Of a stretch of 64,000 nucleotides of DNA, positions 1 to 15,873 are shown piece after piece. The notes beneath the pieces were generated by a model. The model was given only the letters and a program-made list of their open reading frames with translations. It was not told where the DNA came from and ran no database searches. The stretch spans positions 200,346,778-200,410,777 of the forward strand of contig OZ023262.1 of the NCBI GenBank assembly GCA_964006375.1, given 5' to 3'. This DNA comes from Tillus elongatus (Eukaryota > Arthropoda > Insecta > Coleoptera > Cleridae). The position numbers and the translations under genes were made by a program. How positions within the stretch are numbered: the stretch's first letter is position 1; every line of letters starts with the position of its first letter.

Positions 1-41
<41 letters not shown>
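1..41. repeat. (TA)n microsatellite, cut by window edge
   Basis: Pure TA dinucleotide run. Its right flank is the conserved 3' segment of the GACGCAG composite repeat family, so this is probably the microsatellite core of a copy whose left part lies outside the window. Confidence 0.95.
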
Positions 42-43
<2 letters not shown>

Positions 44-170
44 ATATAAAAATTGAAACTTACCCCGCATATGGGTTCTAGGGGTCCTAGTTCGCGCCCA
101 TTTGAAAAAATTTTTGCAAAGTCTCACCATCGATACCTCTCTATTAATGATTTTTTTAAATAAAAATTCA
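42..170 (+). repeat. GACGCAG composite repeat, 3' segment (copy 8, partial)
   Basis: After the TA run comes the block shared by the copies near 12.43, 37.97 and 62.26 kb: an AAAATTGAAACT start, a TCTAGGGG..CCTAGTTCGCG centre and a TTTGAA-A-rich end. The match fades around position 160 and runs into the reading frame that starts at 102, so the first codons of that frame may be repeat rather than gene. Confidence 0.7.
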
Positions 171-453
171 CCAAAACCTGAGGAGAACTTTGACTACAGT
201 GTTGAAAATCTGGAGGCAGGCTATTTTGTGTCAGTCAAATTTCAGACGAAATCTAGTGTAGTCCATTATGTTGGTGGTGTGGAAAAAGAAATTTCTTCGT
301 CAGAGTTCGAAAAAAAGTTTAAAGTTTTTACGAAAAAAACAAGGTAAGTTCGGCTTTCCAAATGTTACAGATGTGACTTCTGTTTACAAGCAAGTTATTG
401 TTCTAAAACTGTCAAAACCATCACAGCCTGGAGAAAGTGAGAATTTTTTTTAG
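102..453 (+). pseudogene. C-terminal fragment of an unidentified, probably transposon-derived protein, frameshifted
   Basis: Two overlapping frames read as one protein tail: frame one (102-347) has EAGYFVSVKF and VVHYVGGV, and a second frame (to 453) continues with KFGFPNV and VIVLKLSKP. The switch falls at the A-rich run near 331-340, which suggests an indel. The layout (a short beta-rich stretch ending in a hydrophobic VLKL motif) reminds me of C-terminal tails on DDE-type transposon proteins of insects, but I cannot name the family firmly. AATAAA signals follow at about 480 and 499, consistent with a gene 3' end. An AAGGTAAGT string near 341 resembles a splice donor, so an intron is an alternative to a frameshift. 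The first residues may come from the repeat upstream. Confidence 0.4.
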
Positions 454-749
454 TCTAAACATTTGGCGTGAATTTAAAAAATAAATTGTTCATGTTTTAA
501 TAAAGTTTCATTTAATTAAGTGTCTAATGTTGAGTTTAATATGGCTCGTTAACTAAATATTTAATGTTGAGTTTAAATATTTCGTTCATTAAATAATATT
601 CAATTAAAACTAAAATATTTTCCTGTTTAACCCAAACCTCCTACTCGCTTACCCATTCCTCCTTCACCCATCCCTTTTGCGGGAAGGAGGAATGAGTCAC
701 ACGTACATTCAGTAATAAAGTAAAAAAAAATGTTTGGGTTTAAAATATG
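454..749. other. Noncoding AT-rich stretch
   Basis: No convincing frame. It holds AATAAA signals just after the preceding fragment and an 11-bp perfect inverted repeat (655-665 with 683-693, loop 17 nt, arm ATTCCTCCTTC). Confidence 0.6.
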
Positions 750-3003
750 TACAGTGTGATGATTTTGGAACATAATTCATTAATCCGTTATTTAATTTTT
801 TCAATAAAAACGTTCGAACATGTCTATTTTGACAATTGCCAACTTATGACGTAAAAATTACATTTATGACCTCACTTATTTCTGAATGATGACGTCATCA
901 TACTTTTTTTTTATAAGAACCATAGTTTATTTGCTGTTTTTCCATAGACATGCTTACTACTTAAATGATGATGATGATTTTGGAACATAAATTATAAATG
1001 CGTTATTTAATTTTTTCAATAAGAACGCTCGAACATGTATATTTTGACAATTGCCAACCTATGACGTAAAAATTACATTTATGACGTTACTTATTTCTGA
1101 ATGATGACGTCGTCATACTTTTTTTTAATAAGAACCATATTTTATTTGCTGTTTTTCCATAGACATGCTTACTACTTAAATGGTGATGAAAAAAATTGGT
1201 ACCTGACATAACATTTTTTTGAAAAAACTCCATTATTTTCTTTAAAAATGGAAACGTAAATTTAATGGCAAATAAGAAATATTTCTCACCGTTTTTATTA
1301 AGGACGAGTTTTCTTTAGAATAATGAGGTTTCCTTCACTTTTCTAAAATAATGAACTCTTGATTTGTGATTTGTAATACGTTGTCATGTAAATATTTGAC
1401 GGCTGGAACACAAAGTAAAGTCAAAATCAATTTTTAATAACACTCGTTGTGATAGTTGATTGATTACTTGATGTTATCAGTAGTTAGTTATCGGACTTTT
1501 ATTGCAGTATGGATTTGGAATTCAGTAAATAAACACAATAATGGTAAATCGTGAAGTAACTATTACGTGCCGTTTAAATTAATTAATAGTCCTAGTGGTG
1601 AAAGTGTAAAAGTGCTAAAGGCAATCAATTCTAATTCAAAGTTAACAAAAATGGCACGTTTACCCAAAAAGAAAAAAATACAAATATTAAAGATGATTGG
1701 ATATGGCGACATGCTTAGAAGTCATCAGGAAGCATGCAAGTTATTTAACTAACAACGTCCTGATAGACCGCCAATTGCAAGATCTACAGTAAGTAAATTG
1801 GTTGCCAAATTCAAAGAAACAGGACATGTAAAAGATTTCCATCGACAAGGTCGACCTCGAGTAACCGAATAAGTCAGATTCGATATATTGCTCGAATCTG
1901 CTTCATCACCATTCTGCAAGGCAACTATCCCTAAATAACAACGTGGACCAATCTTTAGTGATGCACAAGTTAAACGATGATGATTCAGGCTGCCGTTTAC
2001 AGTTTTGTGAACATTTGATGTTACGCTGCAATGAAGGTTCTAATTTTCTTAATAACATTATCTTTTCTGATGAATCCATTTTTTACCTTAATGGGACAGT
2101 AAATCGTCTCAAGATATTGGTCGCGGCAAAATCCTAATTGTACTTAAGATTCGAACAGTCAACGACATGGCAAAGTGGATGTATGGATGGGAACAATCGG
2201 ATGGTCTGTTATAGGGCTTTACTTTTTTCAAGAAAATCTTACAGCAGCACGTTACCTAAATTTTTTGCCATTGGATTTAGTGCCCGCTATGGCAGTAATT
2301 TTTCCAGATAATTACGAGGCAGATGTGCTCGATCAAGATATTTGGTTTCAGAAACTTCCTCACTTTAGTCTAGACGTCCGTCAATATGTAGATGCCACAT
2401 TTTGTGAAAGATGGATAGGGCGTCGAGGAGCGATTGAGTGGCCACCGCCTTTTCCAGACTTAACTACATTGGATTTTATGCCGTGGGGGTTATTTGAAAT
2501 CGAAAGTTTATTTCAACAGACGAAATTATTTAGAGAAGCTACAGCAAAGAATTTGCAATGAAGTGGAGCAAATTAGTCCTGCCATTTTTGAGCGCAGTAT
2601 ACAAATGGTTTACACTCGTATCGGCCAATGCCAAATGGTAGGTGGAGAATAATTTTAATAATTGCGCTAAATTTTGTTTGTTTTCCTTGGTTGAATTTTT
2701 TTTCCATTAAACTTGCGTTTCCATGTTTAAAAGTAAGTAACGCTACTTTATAAAAAAAATTACGTAAGGTACCAATTTTTTCATCATCATTTAAGTAGTA
2801 AGGAAAAAAAGCAGCAAAAGATATGGTTGTCATTTAAAAAAACCTATGATGACGTCACCATTCGTATATAGGTTACGTCATGAATGTACTTTTTACGTCA
2901 CAAGTTGGCAATTGAAAAGATAAAATTAACCTGTCCGAGCGTTTTTCCTGAAAAACTTAAGTAACGCATTTATGAATTATGTTCCAAACTTTATCATCAC
3001 ACT

Positions 3004-3006
<3 letters not shown>
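750..3006 (+). mobile_element. Tc1/mariner-like DNA transposon 1 with long, partly duplicated terminal inverted repeats
   Basis: The left end reads TA-CAGTGTGATGAT and the right end ATCATCACACTG-TA, so both tips match and are flanked by TA, the target of Tc1/mariner elements. The inverted similarity continues inward for roughly 230 bp on each side, with shared blocks such as CAATTGCCAACTT and TGACGTAAAAA. On the left the terminal repeat is present twice in tandem (about 751-969 and 970-1195), on the right once (about 2765-3004). The interior holds a broken DDE transposase. A (CA)n run starts directly at the right TA. Confidence 0.85.
1651..2652 (+). pseudogene. Tc1/mariner-family (DDE_3 type) transposase, degenerate
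   Basis: The product was a transposase. From ATG 1651 the reading starts MARLPKKKKIQILKMIG, a helix-turn-helix N-terminus, followed by GRPRV typical of the linker. Stops occur after about 33 codons (1750) and near 1870, and the DDE half resumes at 1943 with FSDESIFYLNGTVNR, which contains the first catalytic Asp. Further on come RWIGRRGAIEWPP and PDLTTLDFMPWG, the conserved region of the third acidic residue. The DGAP-type second motif is damaged (it reads FQKLPHFS). Frame changes near 2137-2175 and 2561 separate the pieces and the tail ends at 2652. It cannot make a working enzyme. Confidence 0.8.
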
Positions 3007-3082
<76 letters not shown>

Positions 3083-3088
3083 CACAGA
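3007..3088. repeat. (CA)n microsatellite
   Basis: About 40 CA units with minor CG and CAGA interruptions at the right. It begins at the target TA of transposon 1. Confidence 0.95.
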
Positions 3089-3972
3089 CAGGCAGACATC
3101 TATGAAGTTTAAAAATAAATGTATACAATTGTTGTTCATTAGTTTGCACTTAAAAAACAAATGCGATAAGATAATACAGAGCCAAAACTGAAAACTGGTC
3201 CATTCCTTCCCACTCTCCCCTACAAAGTATATTCACCAAAAATAAAGTAAGATACGCTATTATCAAATATAGGTGGCAACTCTAGATCCAGGGGGATCCT
3301 TCAGAATTTAAATGTCGTAGTATCCGCATCAGCGAATTTTTCTACAAAAATTCGCTTACAGTACGTGTGATTTGTTATATTCATAATATTAAAGTCATGT
3401 CGATATAAATTAATTTGTTTGTAATAATATTGTACAAATATGACAAATATTTATCAGAATTCGGTAACGTTGATGGAACCGAAATTTTTTATGTTTGACT
3501 GGTTATTACATAACATTATATTTCGAATAATATATACAATATTTACGTGCAAGAGCCATTTATATTAACCACACTTTAGTGAGAAAAAACTTAAAGAAAA
3601 ACAAAGCGAAAAATCAACAGCTTTCGATTCTCATTAATGATATTATTAACGATCATTAAACATGACTTATTTGTCTATATCGTGTTGATAATTCGTGTAT
3701 TATCTGCGTGATTAAGTGATATAGATGCTTTATAGATATATATTTCCGGTTAAGCGGAATGTCACATGCATATCTACATGCGCCAGTAAGGAGAAATGAA
3801 ACATTTTAAAACCGCATGGAAAATGACATATCTAAAATTTATAGAAGAATTCAATTCGTCTATAGAGAGGTAACGACTTTGGAATTTTTTACAATTTTTT
3901 TTAAATGGGAGCGTATTAGAGCTTTTTAAACAGTTATTCGAGGTTACCTCCAGACTATATATTAAAAAGTTT
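3089..3972. other. Noncoding, nothing recognised
   Basis: AT-rich sequence with no frame above background and no clear relation to other repeats in the window. Confidence 0.5.
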
Positions 3973-5219
3973 GGACGCAGCAAGTGCGTTATGGTAGTGA
4001 ATTTTCGTAAAATTGTTTTTAGTAGCAATTATATTTTTTTTAGAAAGCAGGAATCAAATTTGCTTACCAGTATAACCTGTATAGGCGAAACATAATGTAC
4101 CATATTTCATCAAAATAATTTCTTTGTTTGAAAATGTACAAAACTTTTTTGAAAACAAGCTCAAAATGTTCCTGAAAAACCTGGTCTCCCGGCCAAGGAC
4201 CTTATACGTTAATAGAAAATTGAGCTATTCAAATTTGAAGCATTTAATGAATATTCGCTACCATAACGCACTTGCTGTGTCCATAAATTCTTTTCTTACA
4301 AAGATGCATTATATTTCGATGAAAAATTCAAAAATGCAATAATATAAGGATTGTTGAATTAAAAAGAAAAGAAAATTAAAATCACGAACGACTCAGCCTG
4401 TGATTGTAGAAAGAATTTTTTAAGATGTAGCTTAATACACCCTATAATTAACATATATAATTGTTTCTCGTATCTTGCAGAATAACAGTAATATTGAGCT
4501 TTACCGTAGAAATGCGTCACCCTGTATATATGTAAACAGATGAAAAAAAAGTAATTTGTCACCAACGACATATGAGCCAGCCTGTGATTATAGAAATATT
4601 TTTTATGATGAAGCTCAAGACACCATATAATTAACGTAAACAATATTTTATTGTATCTGGTATAATAACGGATATATTGGGCTTTATTGATTTTTTACGA
4701 AAATTCGCTAAAAATTGTATACTATTAAACGATAAACTATATAGCTGAAACTACTGCCAAAGCATCAGACAACGGGTGTATTTCAAATGCATTTTCTGGA
4801 AATATTTTTGTAAAAGGATAATGACGGTTGAAGCTGAGACTTCAGGGTTTGTAAATATGACCAGTATTAGTTTCAGGTTCATTGCCCAAATGTTGCTAAT
4901 TTTGACGTTTCAATTCGCGAGTTTGGCGTTTTGAGGAAAACCCCAAATTTGTTTTTTTTATTTCTATAAGTTTTTTGTCTTTTAACTAAAGATCTAAATT
5001 TTGTTAGGTAATTTAACTTTAATGAATTAAATTCGCGTACTAAATTTGGTTGTGTGTTACTTTGTTATTTCCGGGGAATTAAAAAATTTTCTGAAAGTAA
5101 ACGCAAAATTTTCCGGGAAAAACTGCGTTGATTTTCCTGTCTAACAAACTTGTATCAGTGACTTACATGATTAAGGTACTCACCAACTTTTATCAAAATC
5201 GGCTAATTATTATCCCCAC
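3973..5219 (+). repeat. GACGCAG composite repeat, copy 1
   Basis: Starts with GGACGCAGCAAGTGCG and carries the inverted form of that sequence at 4253-4282, enclosing a 310-bp subunit also seen at 11.15, 36.67 and 46.55 kb. The downstream body (TTTTACGAAAATTCG, GACGTTTTGAGGAAAACC, ATCAAAATCGGCT) is shared with copies 2, 3, 4 and 7. There is an internal duplication of about 180 bp (near 4385-4500 and 4560-4680). The copy stops abruptly at about 5219 where transposase sequence begins; the (TA)n core and the 3' segment are missing. Confidence 0.85.
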
Positions 5220-6130
5220 GAGAAGTAATCTAGGGGTGTCAAATCTGGCGATCCAGCTGGCCACGCAGTCGGTCCCATTATCTCTATCCAGCGATTCGGG
5301 AACACCAAATCTAAATAAGCACGGACAGGTGTTGCATAATAGGGAGGTGAACCATCGTGTTGAAAGAAAATGTCATTTCTCGAAAGATCACGTTCCTCTA
5401 TATCGGGGTCTAAAGTTATTAGTTCAGGAATAAGGTCGTCGCGAAGAAAATCCAAATGTTTTACACCAGTAAGGTTCACGTCAAAGAAATGGTGACCCAG
5501 AGTTCTTCCGTCGACTATGCCGCACCACACATTAACTTTCTGAGGACGTTGAGTGTGATACTCCATCATCCATTGGGGATTCTCGGTATCCCAATAACGG
5601 CAATTTTGCCTATTGACAAGGCCGTTGAAAACAAACGTAGCCTCGTCAGAAAAATGTAGGTTTTTTACGAAATTATTATCATTAGTGTATAGTTCTTGCA
5701 ATTGCTCGCAGAATTGATTTCGCTGATCAAAGTGGTCTTCAGATAGCTCATGGACAAGGGATACCATATAAGGACGATAGTTTGCTTTTTCATAATTTTG
5801 TGAACTGTGGACGCTGCCATATTGAAATCAGAAGCCAATTGGTTAACTGTTGAGTGATGATTTTCCTGTATTGCTAACAAAACAATAACTTAATCTTCTT
5901 CTGATTTTGAAGGTCGACCAGATTTAGGAAGATCACGAACATGCCCAAAGTTACGGTATTTAGCCTCAATATTGCTTACCATGCTTTGTCCATGGGATGT
6001 CGATCAGGATGAGTGTCATTGAACAATTCAACAACTTTTTTGGGTGCGCATCCTGTCTCCAAATCCGATCAGGCAAAGAATTTCAATACGTTCTCGTTCA
6101 GTTAATTTAACGATTCTTTTATAAAATGAC
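5219..6130 (-). pseudogene. Tc1/mariner-family transposase, C-terminally truncated and frameshifted
   Basis: The N-terminal part (about 6125-5890) contains TERERIEILCLIGFGDR, a helix-turn-helix start similar to element 1. It is broken by frame changes. The main piece, 5767-5219, keeps FSDEATFVFNGLVNR (first Asp), FFQHDGSPPYY (second Asp) and SPDLTPLDYFSWG (third acidic position). Reading stops at the junction with the neighbouring repeat, so roughly the last 70-80 residues are lost. It is the best preserved catalytic core of the three related elements in the window, but still not functional. Confidence 0.8.
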
Positions 6131-6510
6131 AAAAGTCACTACTCAATAAACAGTTGAAACACACTGCTTTTGCCCAACAAAAGATAAAAACTAAAGAGAC
6201 AACTCAAAAAACCGAAAAAACTATTTACCGAAGTACGATTTCAAGTTTTTATCTGACAGCAATAAAAAACATTCCTGGTCTCCTAGGCTACTATCAGGCA
6301 GCCATAATTTTTGTCGGTGTGTACGTATAATGACACGCTCTTTCAAATGACGTGGTCTAAATTGGTGGTTGCTATTTAAAAAAATTGTCGGTGACATTAT
6401 ATCTCGAATAACGATGACGTCACAAATATGAGTTGTATGTCAAAAAGTGTCTTTGTTTAAAACAAAATCGACGTGTCAGAGATTTTTTTTGTTGAAAAAT
6501 ACTCAATTTC
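5219..6510 (-). mobile_element. Tc1/mariner-like DNA transposon 2, truncated
   Basis: Minus-strand element with a transposase (5219-6130) and, to the right, a subterminal region (6240-6510) with blocks like those in transposon 3 (TCTTTCAAATGA, TTGACGTGT, TATGTCAAAA). The side nearest 5219 is cut: the reading ends right after the PDLTPLDYFSWG motif and abuts composite repeat copy 1, so the transposase C-terminus and one terminal repeat are absent. Confidence 0.8.
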
Positions 6511-6523
6511 AGAGATAATGAAT

Positions 6524-7766
6524 TTATTCGTTACTTTTCGAAAGCACTGTGTGATTGCTAAAATAATTAGCTTTCTTTAAGGTAACTAAATTGTCGCTAA
6601 AAGTAATTTCAAATTCTTCTAAACACACTCTTTTGTTATTTAAGGTTTCACAATGTAAAATAGAAACATTACTAAAATTTATATTGTGGCCAGTGTCGAG
6701 ATTATGTTCAGACAGAGCACAAGTTCTTTTTTGTAAACGTATATCACTTTTGTGCTGTGTTAATCTATCTTTAAGGACTCTGCTTCTTTGATAAATGTAT
6801 TTTAAACTACAATTACTATATGGAATACAATATACCACTCCGGACACTTTGGAAATTTCACCTTACTTGTGAGTTCACTGAAAATGTTATTAATTGTTTT
6901 TGAATGTCGAAACGTTATTTTAAAATTCGTTTCATCTTTAAATATAAACTATAATCTAGTGGAAATATTCTTAATGTATGGGATCGATATGTAAAAAAAG
7001 TTAGACGTTTCCGAACTCGAAACTACATGGGTGTTATGTCTGTCAGATAAATTTGATACTGTTAGTAGATATTGTCTTGTATTGTAATGGTGATTGTTTG
7101 AACAATTGTAGAATAGTTTATTAAGTAGCTTTGGGGGATAAGAGTGGTTAACAAATATATTATAAAGTTTTCTTAATTTTTTTTTCATGGAAAGAAGGAT
7201 GGCATATCTTTAATATTTTCTTTTTTAAAACTAATAAAGTGTTAATTTTAGTTTAAAATAAATGATCTGAATGAAAGTTGATATACCTTTGAGAATTAGT
7301 AAGTTTTATATACCAATCTAAAATTATGTTGTTATCGTTTCCTCTTCCAATGTAAATTTAATAAATTGGTTGTAAGAATTAAAAACATCTAAAATCTGTT
7401 GTTGAATTTAGAGGAATACTACAAATAACATGAAGATATTTTTTTAAAAGGAATATTAAAAGTTAATTTTGGTATACATGTTTCAAGTAAATCATCTATA
7501 ACATATTGTGCAATAATTGAGGAGATAAAAGCAGCCAATGGAGTTCCAAAAATTTGTTTATAATATGTGTTTCCTAAGACAAAATAGCTTGAGTTAAAAA
7601 TAAAATCAACAATTTCAAGAAATATATTTTTTAATGGATTGTAGAGAAATAGAAACCCATCTTTTCTCAATGCTACCTTTAAAGAGTTTAAGTGGTATGT
7701 TAGTAAAAAGTGAAACAATATCAAGACTAACAATTACATAATTATCTGGAAGTGTAGCATATTTTA

Positions 7767-7770
<4 letters not shown>
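6524..7770 (-). pseudogene. Penelope-like retroelement remnant 1 (RT plus GIY-YIG endonuclease)
   Basis: Read on the minus strand, 7770-7419 gives VSLDIVSLFTNIPL and YYKQIFGTPLAAFIS, the palm motifs of Penelope-type reverse transcriptase (usual form YKQxxGTPMGS). 7188-6949 gives a linker with NSYPPKLLNKL-like residues, and 6847-6524 the GIY-YIG endonuclease with GVVYCIPYSNCSLKYIYQRSR; the G of the YIGQT motif is Y here. Frames are interrupted between the three blocks. Penelope elements copy RNA using this RT and cut target DNA with the GIY-YIG domain. A (TA)n/(GT)n tract adjoins the upstream side. Confidence 0.8.
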
Positions 7771-7852
<82 letters not shown>

Positions 7853-7882
7853 ATGTGTGTATGTATATATAATATATATAAT
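7771..7882. repeat. (TA)n-(GT)n compound microsatellite
   Basis: About 30 TA units followed by GTGTGT and a short TATATAA tail, adjoining the 5' side of Penelope remnant 1. Confidence 0.9.
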
Positions 7883-8140
7883 GTTCAGGTTTCGTGAGTG
7901 TAATATTAGTATTTCTTAAAAAATCGTGGAATAGCAAGATAAAACCTCTGTATTATATTATCGAGCTTTCCGAAATTTTATTCCATTATCAAGGCTGTGG
8001 AAGGATGAAAGGAATAAATTACAATTAACATAGGATAAATACAAAAGTTTTACATACTTACATTTAGAGCGAGTTGATAATGTAATAAAAAATTCCGAAG
8101 ACTCGGCAATATAATACAGAGTTTGTATCTTGCAACTAAC
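7883..8140. other. Noncoding spacer
   Basis: No frame and no match inside the window that I can see. The outer part of the left terminal repeat of transposon 3 would be expected here but is not recognisable. Confidence 0.5.
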
Positions 8141-12594
<4,454 letters not shown>

Positions 12595-12721
12595 TTTTAG
12601 TGAATTTTCTTTGAAAAAAATTCACTAATGAGGAGATCTAGACTTTTGAATTTTGAAAAAATGTCTTCAAATGAGCGCGAACTAGCCCCCCTAGAATCCA
12701 TATCCGGGGTCAGTTTCAATT

Positions 12722-12813
<92 letters not shown>

Positions 12814-13720
12814 TGTGTGTGTGTCACACCGATGACGCAAAAAATAATGGGACGATTTTAATCAAATTCGGTGAGTACCTTTCTTTGTAAGTGGCTAAGA
12901 TCGATATCCAGGAAAATTGGCCAAGCTTTGCCCGGAAAATTTTGTGTTTTCTTTCGGAAAATTTTCATATCTCCGGAAATAATAAAGTAATGGGAACCAA
13001 ATTTGATACCACGTACTAAAATTAGGTCTGCAACTTAAAAGACAAAGGGCATTTAAAGAAAAAAAATTGGGGTTTTCCTCAAAACGTCAAAGTCGCGATT
13101 GAAACGTCAAAATTGGCAACATTTAGGCAAAAAACCTGAAACTAATGCGGTTTATGTAAAGAAGGGTGTTCTACAAACTCTTAAGTTTTAGCTTCAACCG
13201 TCATTGTCCTTCATTTTACTAAAATATTTACAGAAAATTCTTTTCAAATTGACCCTTTCTCTGATGCTTTGGCAGTAGTTTTAGTTACGTTTATGGTTTA
13301 ACGGTCTATAATGTTTGGTTAATTTTCGTACAAAAAATTCGTCATTGAGGAGACCGCGCCTTCAGAATGTTAAAACGAAGTCTTCAAATAAGTGCGAGCT
13401 AGGTCCCTCAGAATCCATATCTGGGTTTACTTTCAGTTTTTATCTGTTTACATATATACATGGTGATGCATTTCAACGGTAAACCTCAATATAACTGTTA
13501 TTATACAAGATACGAGAAAACATTGTATACGTAAATTATATATCTAAAAAATATCTAAACGCAGCAAGTGCGTTCTGGTTGCGATTTTTCATTAAATGTT
13601 TCAAAATTCAATAACTCAATTTGCTATTAATTTAAGGTTCGCTGACTAGGAAACTAGTTTTCTCGGAAAATTTTTGTACATTTTTTAACAATAACTAATT
13701 TATTTGAAGAATAGTACAAA
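12595..13720 (-). repeat. GACGCAG composite repeat, copy 3 (inverted relative to copy 2)
   Basis: The reverse complement of the 3' segment begins at about 12602 (GTGAATTTTC..AAAATTCAC hairpin), followed by (TATG)n and (TA)n at 12725-12810, a GTGTGT run to about 12824, and the body to about 13310. A second piece of 3' segment sits at about 13330-13440 and the inner GCAGCAAGTGCGTT end at about 13560. Together with copy 2 this makes a tail-to-tail inverted pair centred near 12600. Confidence 0.8.
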
Positions 13721-15189
13721 CATTTTCAGAAAAAAAATTAAATGTCCGCAAAAAAAGAGATCCGACATTCTTGGCCAACAAACCTTCAAGCTTTAAGTTA
13801 TTTATCCACCCGCCAAGATATAATTCTTCACGGAATACTTTTTGACAAAAATTAGAAAAAAAGTGTCTGCGTAAAAATTTGTAATTAATTTCCTTCACAC
13901 AATTTCTCCAGTTTTTTTTTACAAAAATTGGCCTTTGTGATGTTACAGGAAATTTATATTTTGCACGGAGATTTGCTAAACAATTTCTTTTTCACGAAAA
14001 TTCGAAAACATTTTTCTTTACAGTAATAGTTTATTAAACATATGTGATTAATTACCACATTTCACAAAAATCTCACAAGAAAATGATTTCTACGAAAACA
14101 CTAGCAAATATTTCTGAGGAAACTGACTCAAAATTTTGTACACAAAAATTTTCGAAAGGAATACATAAAATTAAAATTATATACCTAACCTGAAAAAAAA
14201 ACATAATATAAAAAAAGTTCTTTTTACATTTTTACGGAAATTTGAACAAGTGGAAGTAAAGAAAATATAAGCGTAAAAATGTACATAATTTCATTTCATT
14301 GTCACAACCTATTAGAAATAAGAACTTTCCGTCAATTCAAAGTTTCATTTGACACTTGTAAAACGAATTTATCAGTATTTATATAGTATGAAAATATAAA
14401 CATAGATAATCCTATCAAGTTGGTTATTTCTTACTTTTTGTAGCAAAATAGCTTTAAATACTGTTCATAGAACAGAAGACCAATCTAAGAGGGCATTCCT
14501 AATCGTGAAAATATATTTAATATTAAATTCATATTACAATATTTACACGAAAATTAAATAATAAATCCAAATAATATCGTTTATAATTAAGTAGGTCGTA
14601 TATAAATTATAATGATTGACCTGGAATTGCTCTTGTTACATGTTTATGCAATTAATAAACATGGTGCAACTGCAGTTTGCGATATTGAAGAATGCTGACT
14701 ATTGCTGATTGCGCATTGTTGAGAATGTGGACCAAGCAAAGTTATATATACCAGTGCTTGTATACATACAGAGACTTTTGACTTTTAACTTTTGCTTTGA
14801 AAATGTAAATACTAATATCACAAATTTTTGATTAGATTCGTAAAATGTAAAGACGCGAGATTTTTAATTTAGATATGTACAGATTTGGTTTTAAATTTAA
14901 TTCAGTTAAGTTAGTTTAAAAAAGTTGCTAATTCGTTTTTTTATTTATTAAACTTTTTATTACAAATTACATTGTTACCACGTCAAAATTATCCTAGTTA
15001 TAAACCATTATCCCTAATTAACCTCCGCTCCTTAGACATTGTCCTTCGAGGAAGTAATCAGTGCCATTGGAAATAGAGTGCTCACTAAAATCAATTATCC
15101 TTATCAAACATCCTTCAACCCAAGTCTCCAAATACCTTTTTATTTTAGGTAAAAGCAAATATAGGACAAATCCAAAGCAAATAAAGGCA
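13721..15189. other. Noncoding AT-rich stretch
   Basis: Many short T/A-rich phrases of the style AAAATTTTCG recall decayed composite-repeat sequence up to about 14160. After that nothing is recognisable. No frame is convincing. Confidence 0.45.
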
Positions 15190-15545
15190 GAAGCGTCCAA
15201 AATCCAAAGTAATTAAGGACACAAGCGTCCAGGAAAGTACCAAAATAAGGTCAGTACCAAATAAACCACCTATAAAGGGTCAAATAAGAACACAAGCGTC
15301 CAGGAAAGTAGCAAAATAAGGTCAGTTCCAAATAAAGCACCTATACAGGGTCATATAAGGACACAAGCGTCCAGGAAAGTACCAAAATAAGGTCAGTTCC
15401 AAATATAAAGCACCTATACAGGGTCAAATAAGGACACAAGCGTCCAGGAAAGAACCAATATAAGGTCAGTTCCAAATCAAGCACTTATACAGGCTCATAT
15501 TCAAAAGAATCAAGGACACAAGCGTTCACAAAAAGCACCAATACG
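15190..15545. repeat. Minisatellite, 71-82 bp unit, about 4.5 copies
   Basis: The phrase GGACACAAGCGTCC recurs at 15217, 15288 (GAACACAAG), 15359, 15432 and 15514, followed each time by AGGAAAG, ACCAAAATAAGGTCAGT and a GCACCTATACAGGGTC-like end. Spacing is 71, 71, 73 and 82 bp. Units diverge towards the right edge. Confidence 0.9.
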
Positions 15546-15667
15546 GGGTTAAAGGCAAAAAATAGGTCACAAGCCACCAATAAACCAAATCAAAAAGAAC
15601 TACAAATCAGACAAGGTAACAAAAAACTACGAATATTCATTAAATCAAATAAAATTAAGGAAGCATA

Positions 15668-15829
15668 ATGGAGAAAGTTAATACTCTGGCAGCAGCCCAG
15701 GAGGCAATAGGGTTCGAGAAGAAAGAAAATGTATGGCAAAAAGTTTGGGCCAAAGCTATAGCAAACATGTGGGATCGAACCCAGTACCCTTATTGTTTAG
15801 TTATCTTATTGTTGTCATTGTTATTATAG
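15668..15829 (+). CDS. Small orphan ORF (53 aa) with hydrophobic C-terminus
   Basis: An ATG-initiated frame of 53 codons just downstream of the minisatellite. Residues 1-36 are polar and helix-like (LAAAQEAIGFEKKE, VWQKVWAKAIANMW). Residues 41-53 are strongly hydrophobic (PYCLVILLLSLLL) and end in TAG. The 3' third overlaps a 77-bp sequence repeated in inverse orientation at 18.36 kb, so part of it is repeat-derived. I recognise no family. Base composition of the first half is less AT-rich than the surroundings, which is why I list it. Chance is a fair alternative. Confidence 0.2.
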   Translation: MEKVNTLAAAQEAIGFEKKENVWQKVWAKAIANMWDRTQYPYCLVILLLSLLL

Positions 15830-15873
15830 TTATTACTGTTATAGGTTAGTTATATCTTTATGTTAAATATTGA
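15797..15873 (+). repeat. 77-bp dispersed repeat, arm 1
   Basis: The sequence from TTAGTTATCTTATTG to GTTAAATATTGACA is present as the reverse complement at 18357-18434 with roughly 90 percent identity by eye. Similarity stops sharply on both sides. Confidence 0.8.

Noticed and set aside
15190..15545. CRISPR-like appearance of the repeated GGACACAAGCGTCC phrase
   Set aside because: The whole 71-bp unit repeats, including the would-be spacers; the context is eukaryotic.
15775..15800. tRNA B-box-like GGGTTCGATCCC on the minus strand
   Set aside because: No A box at a suitable distance and no cloverleaf; it overlaps the small ORF.
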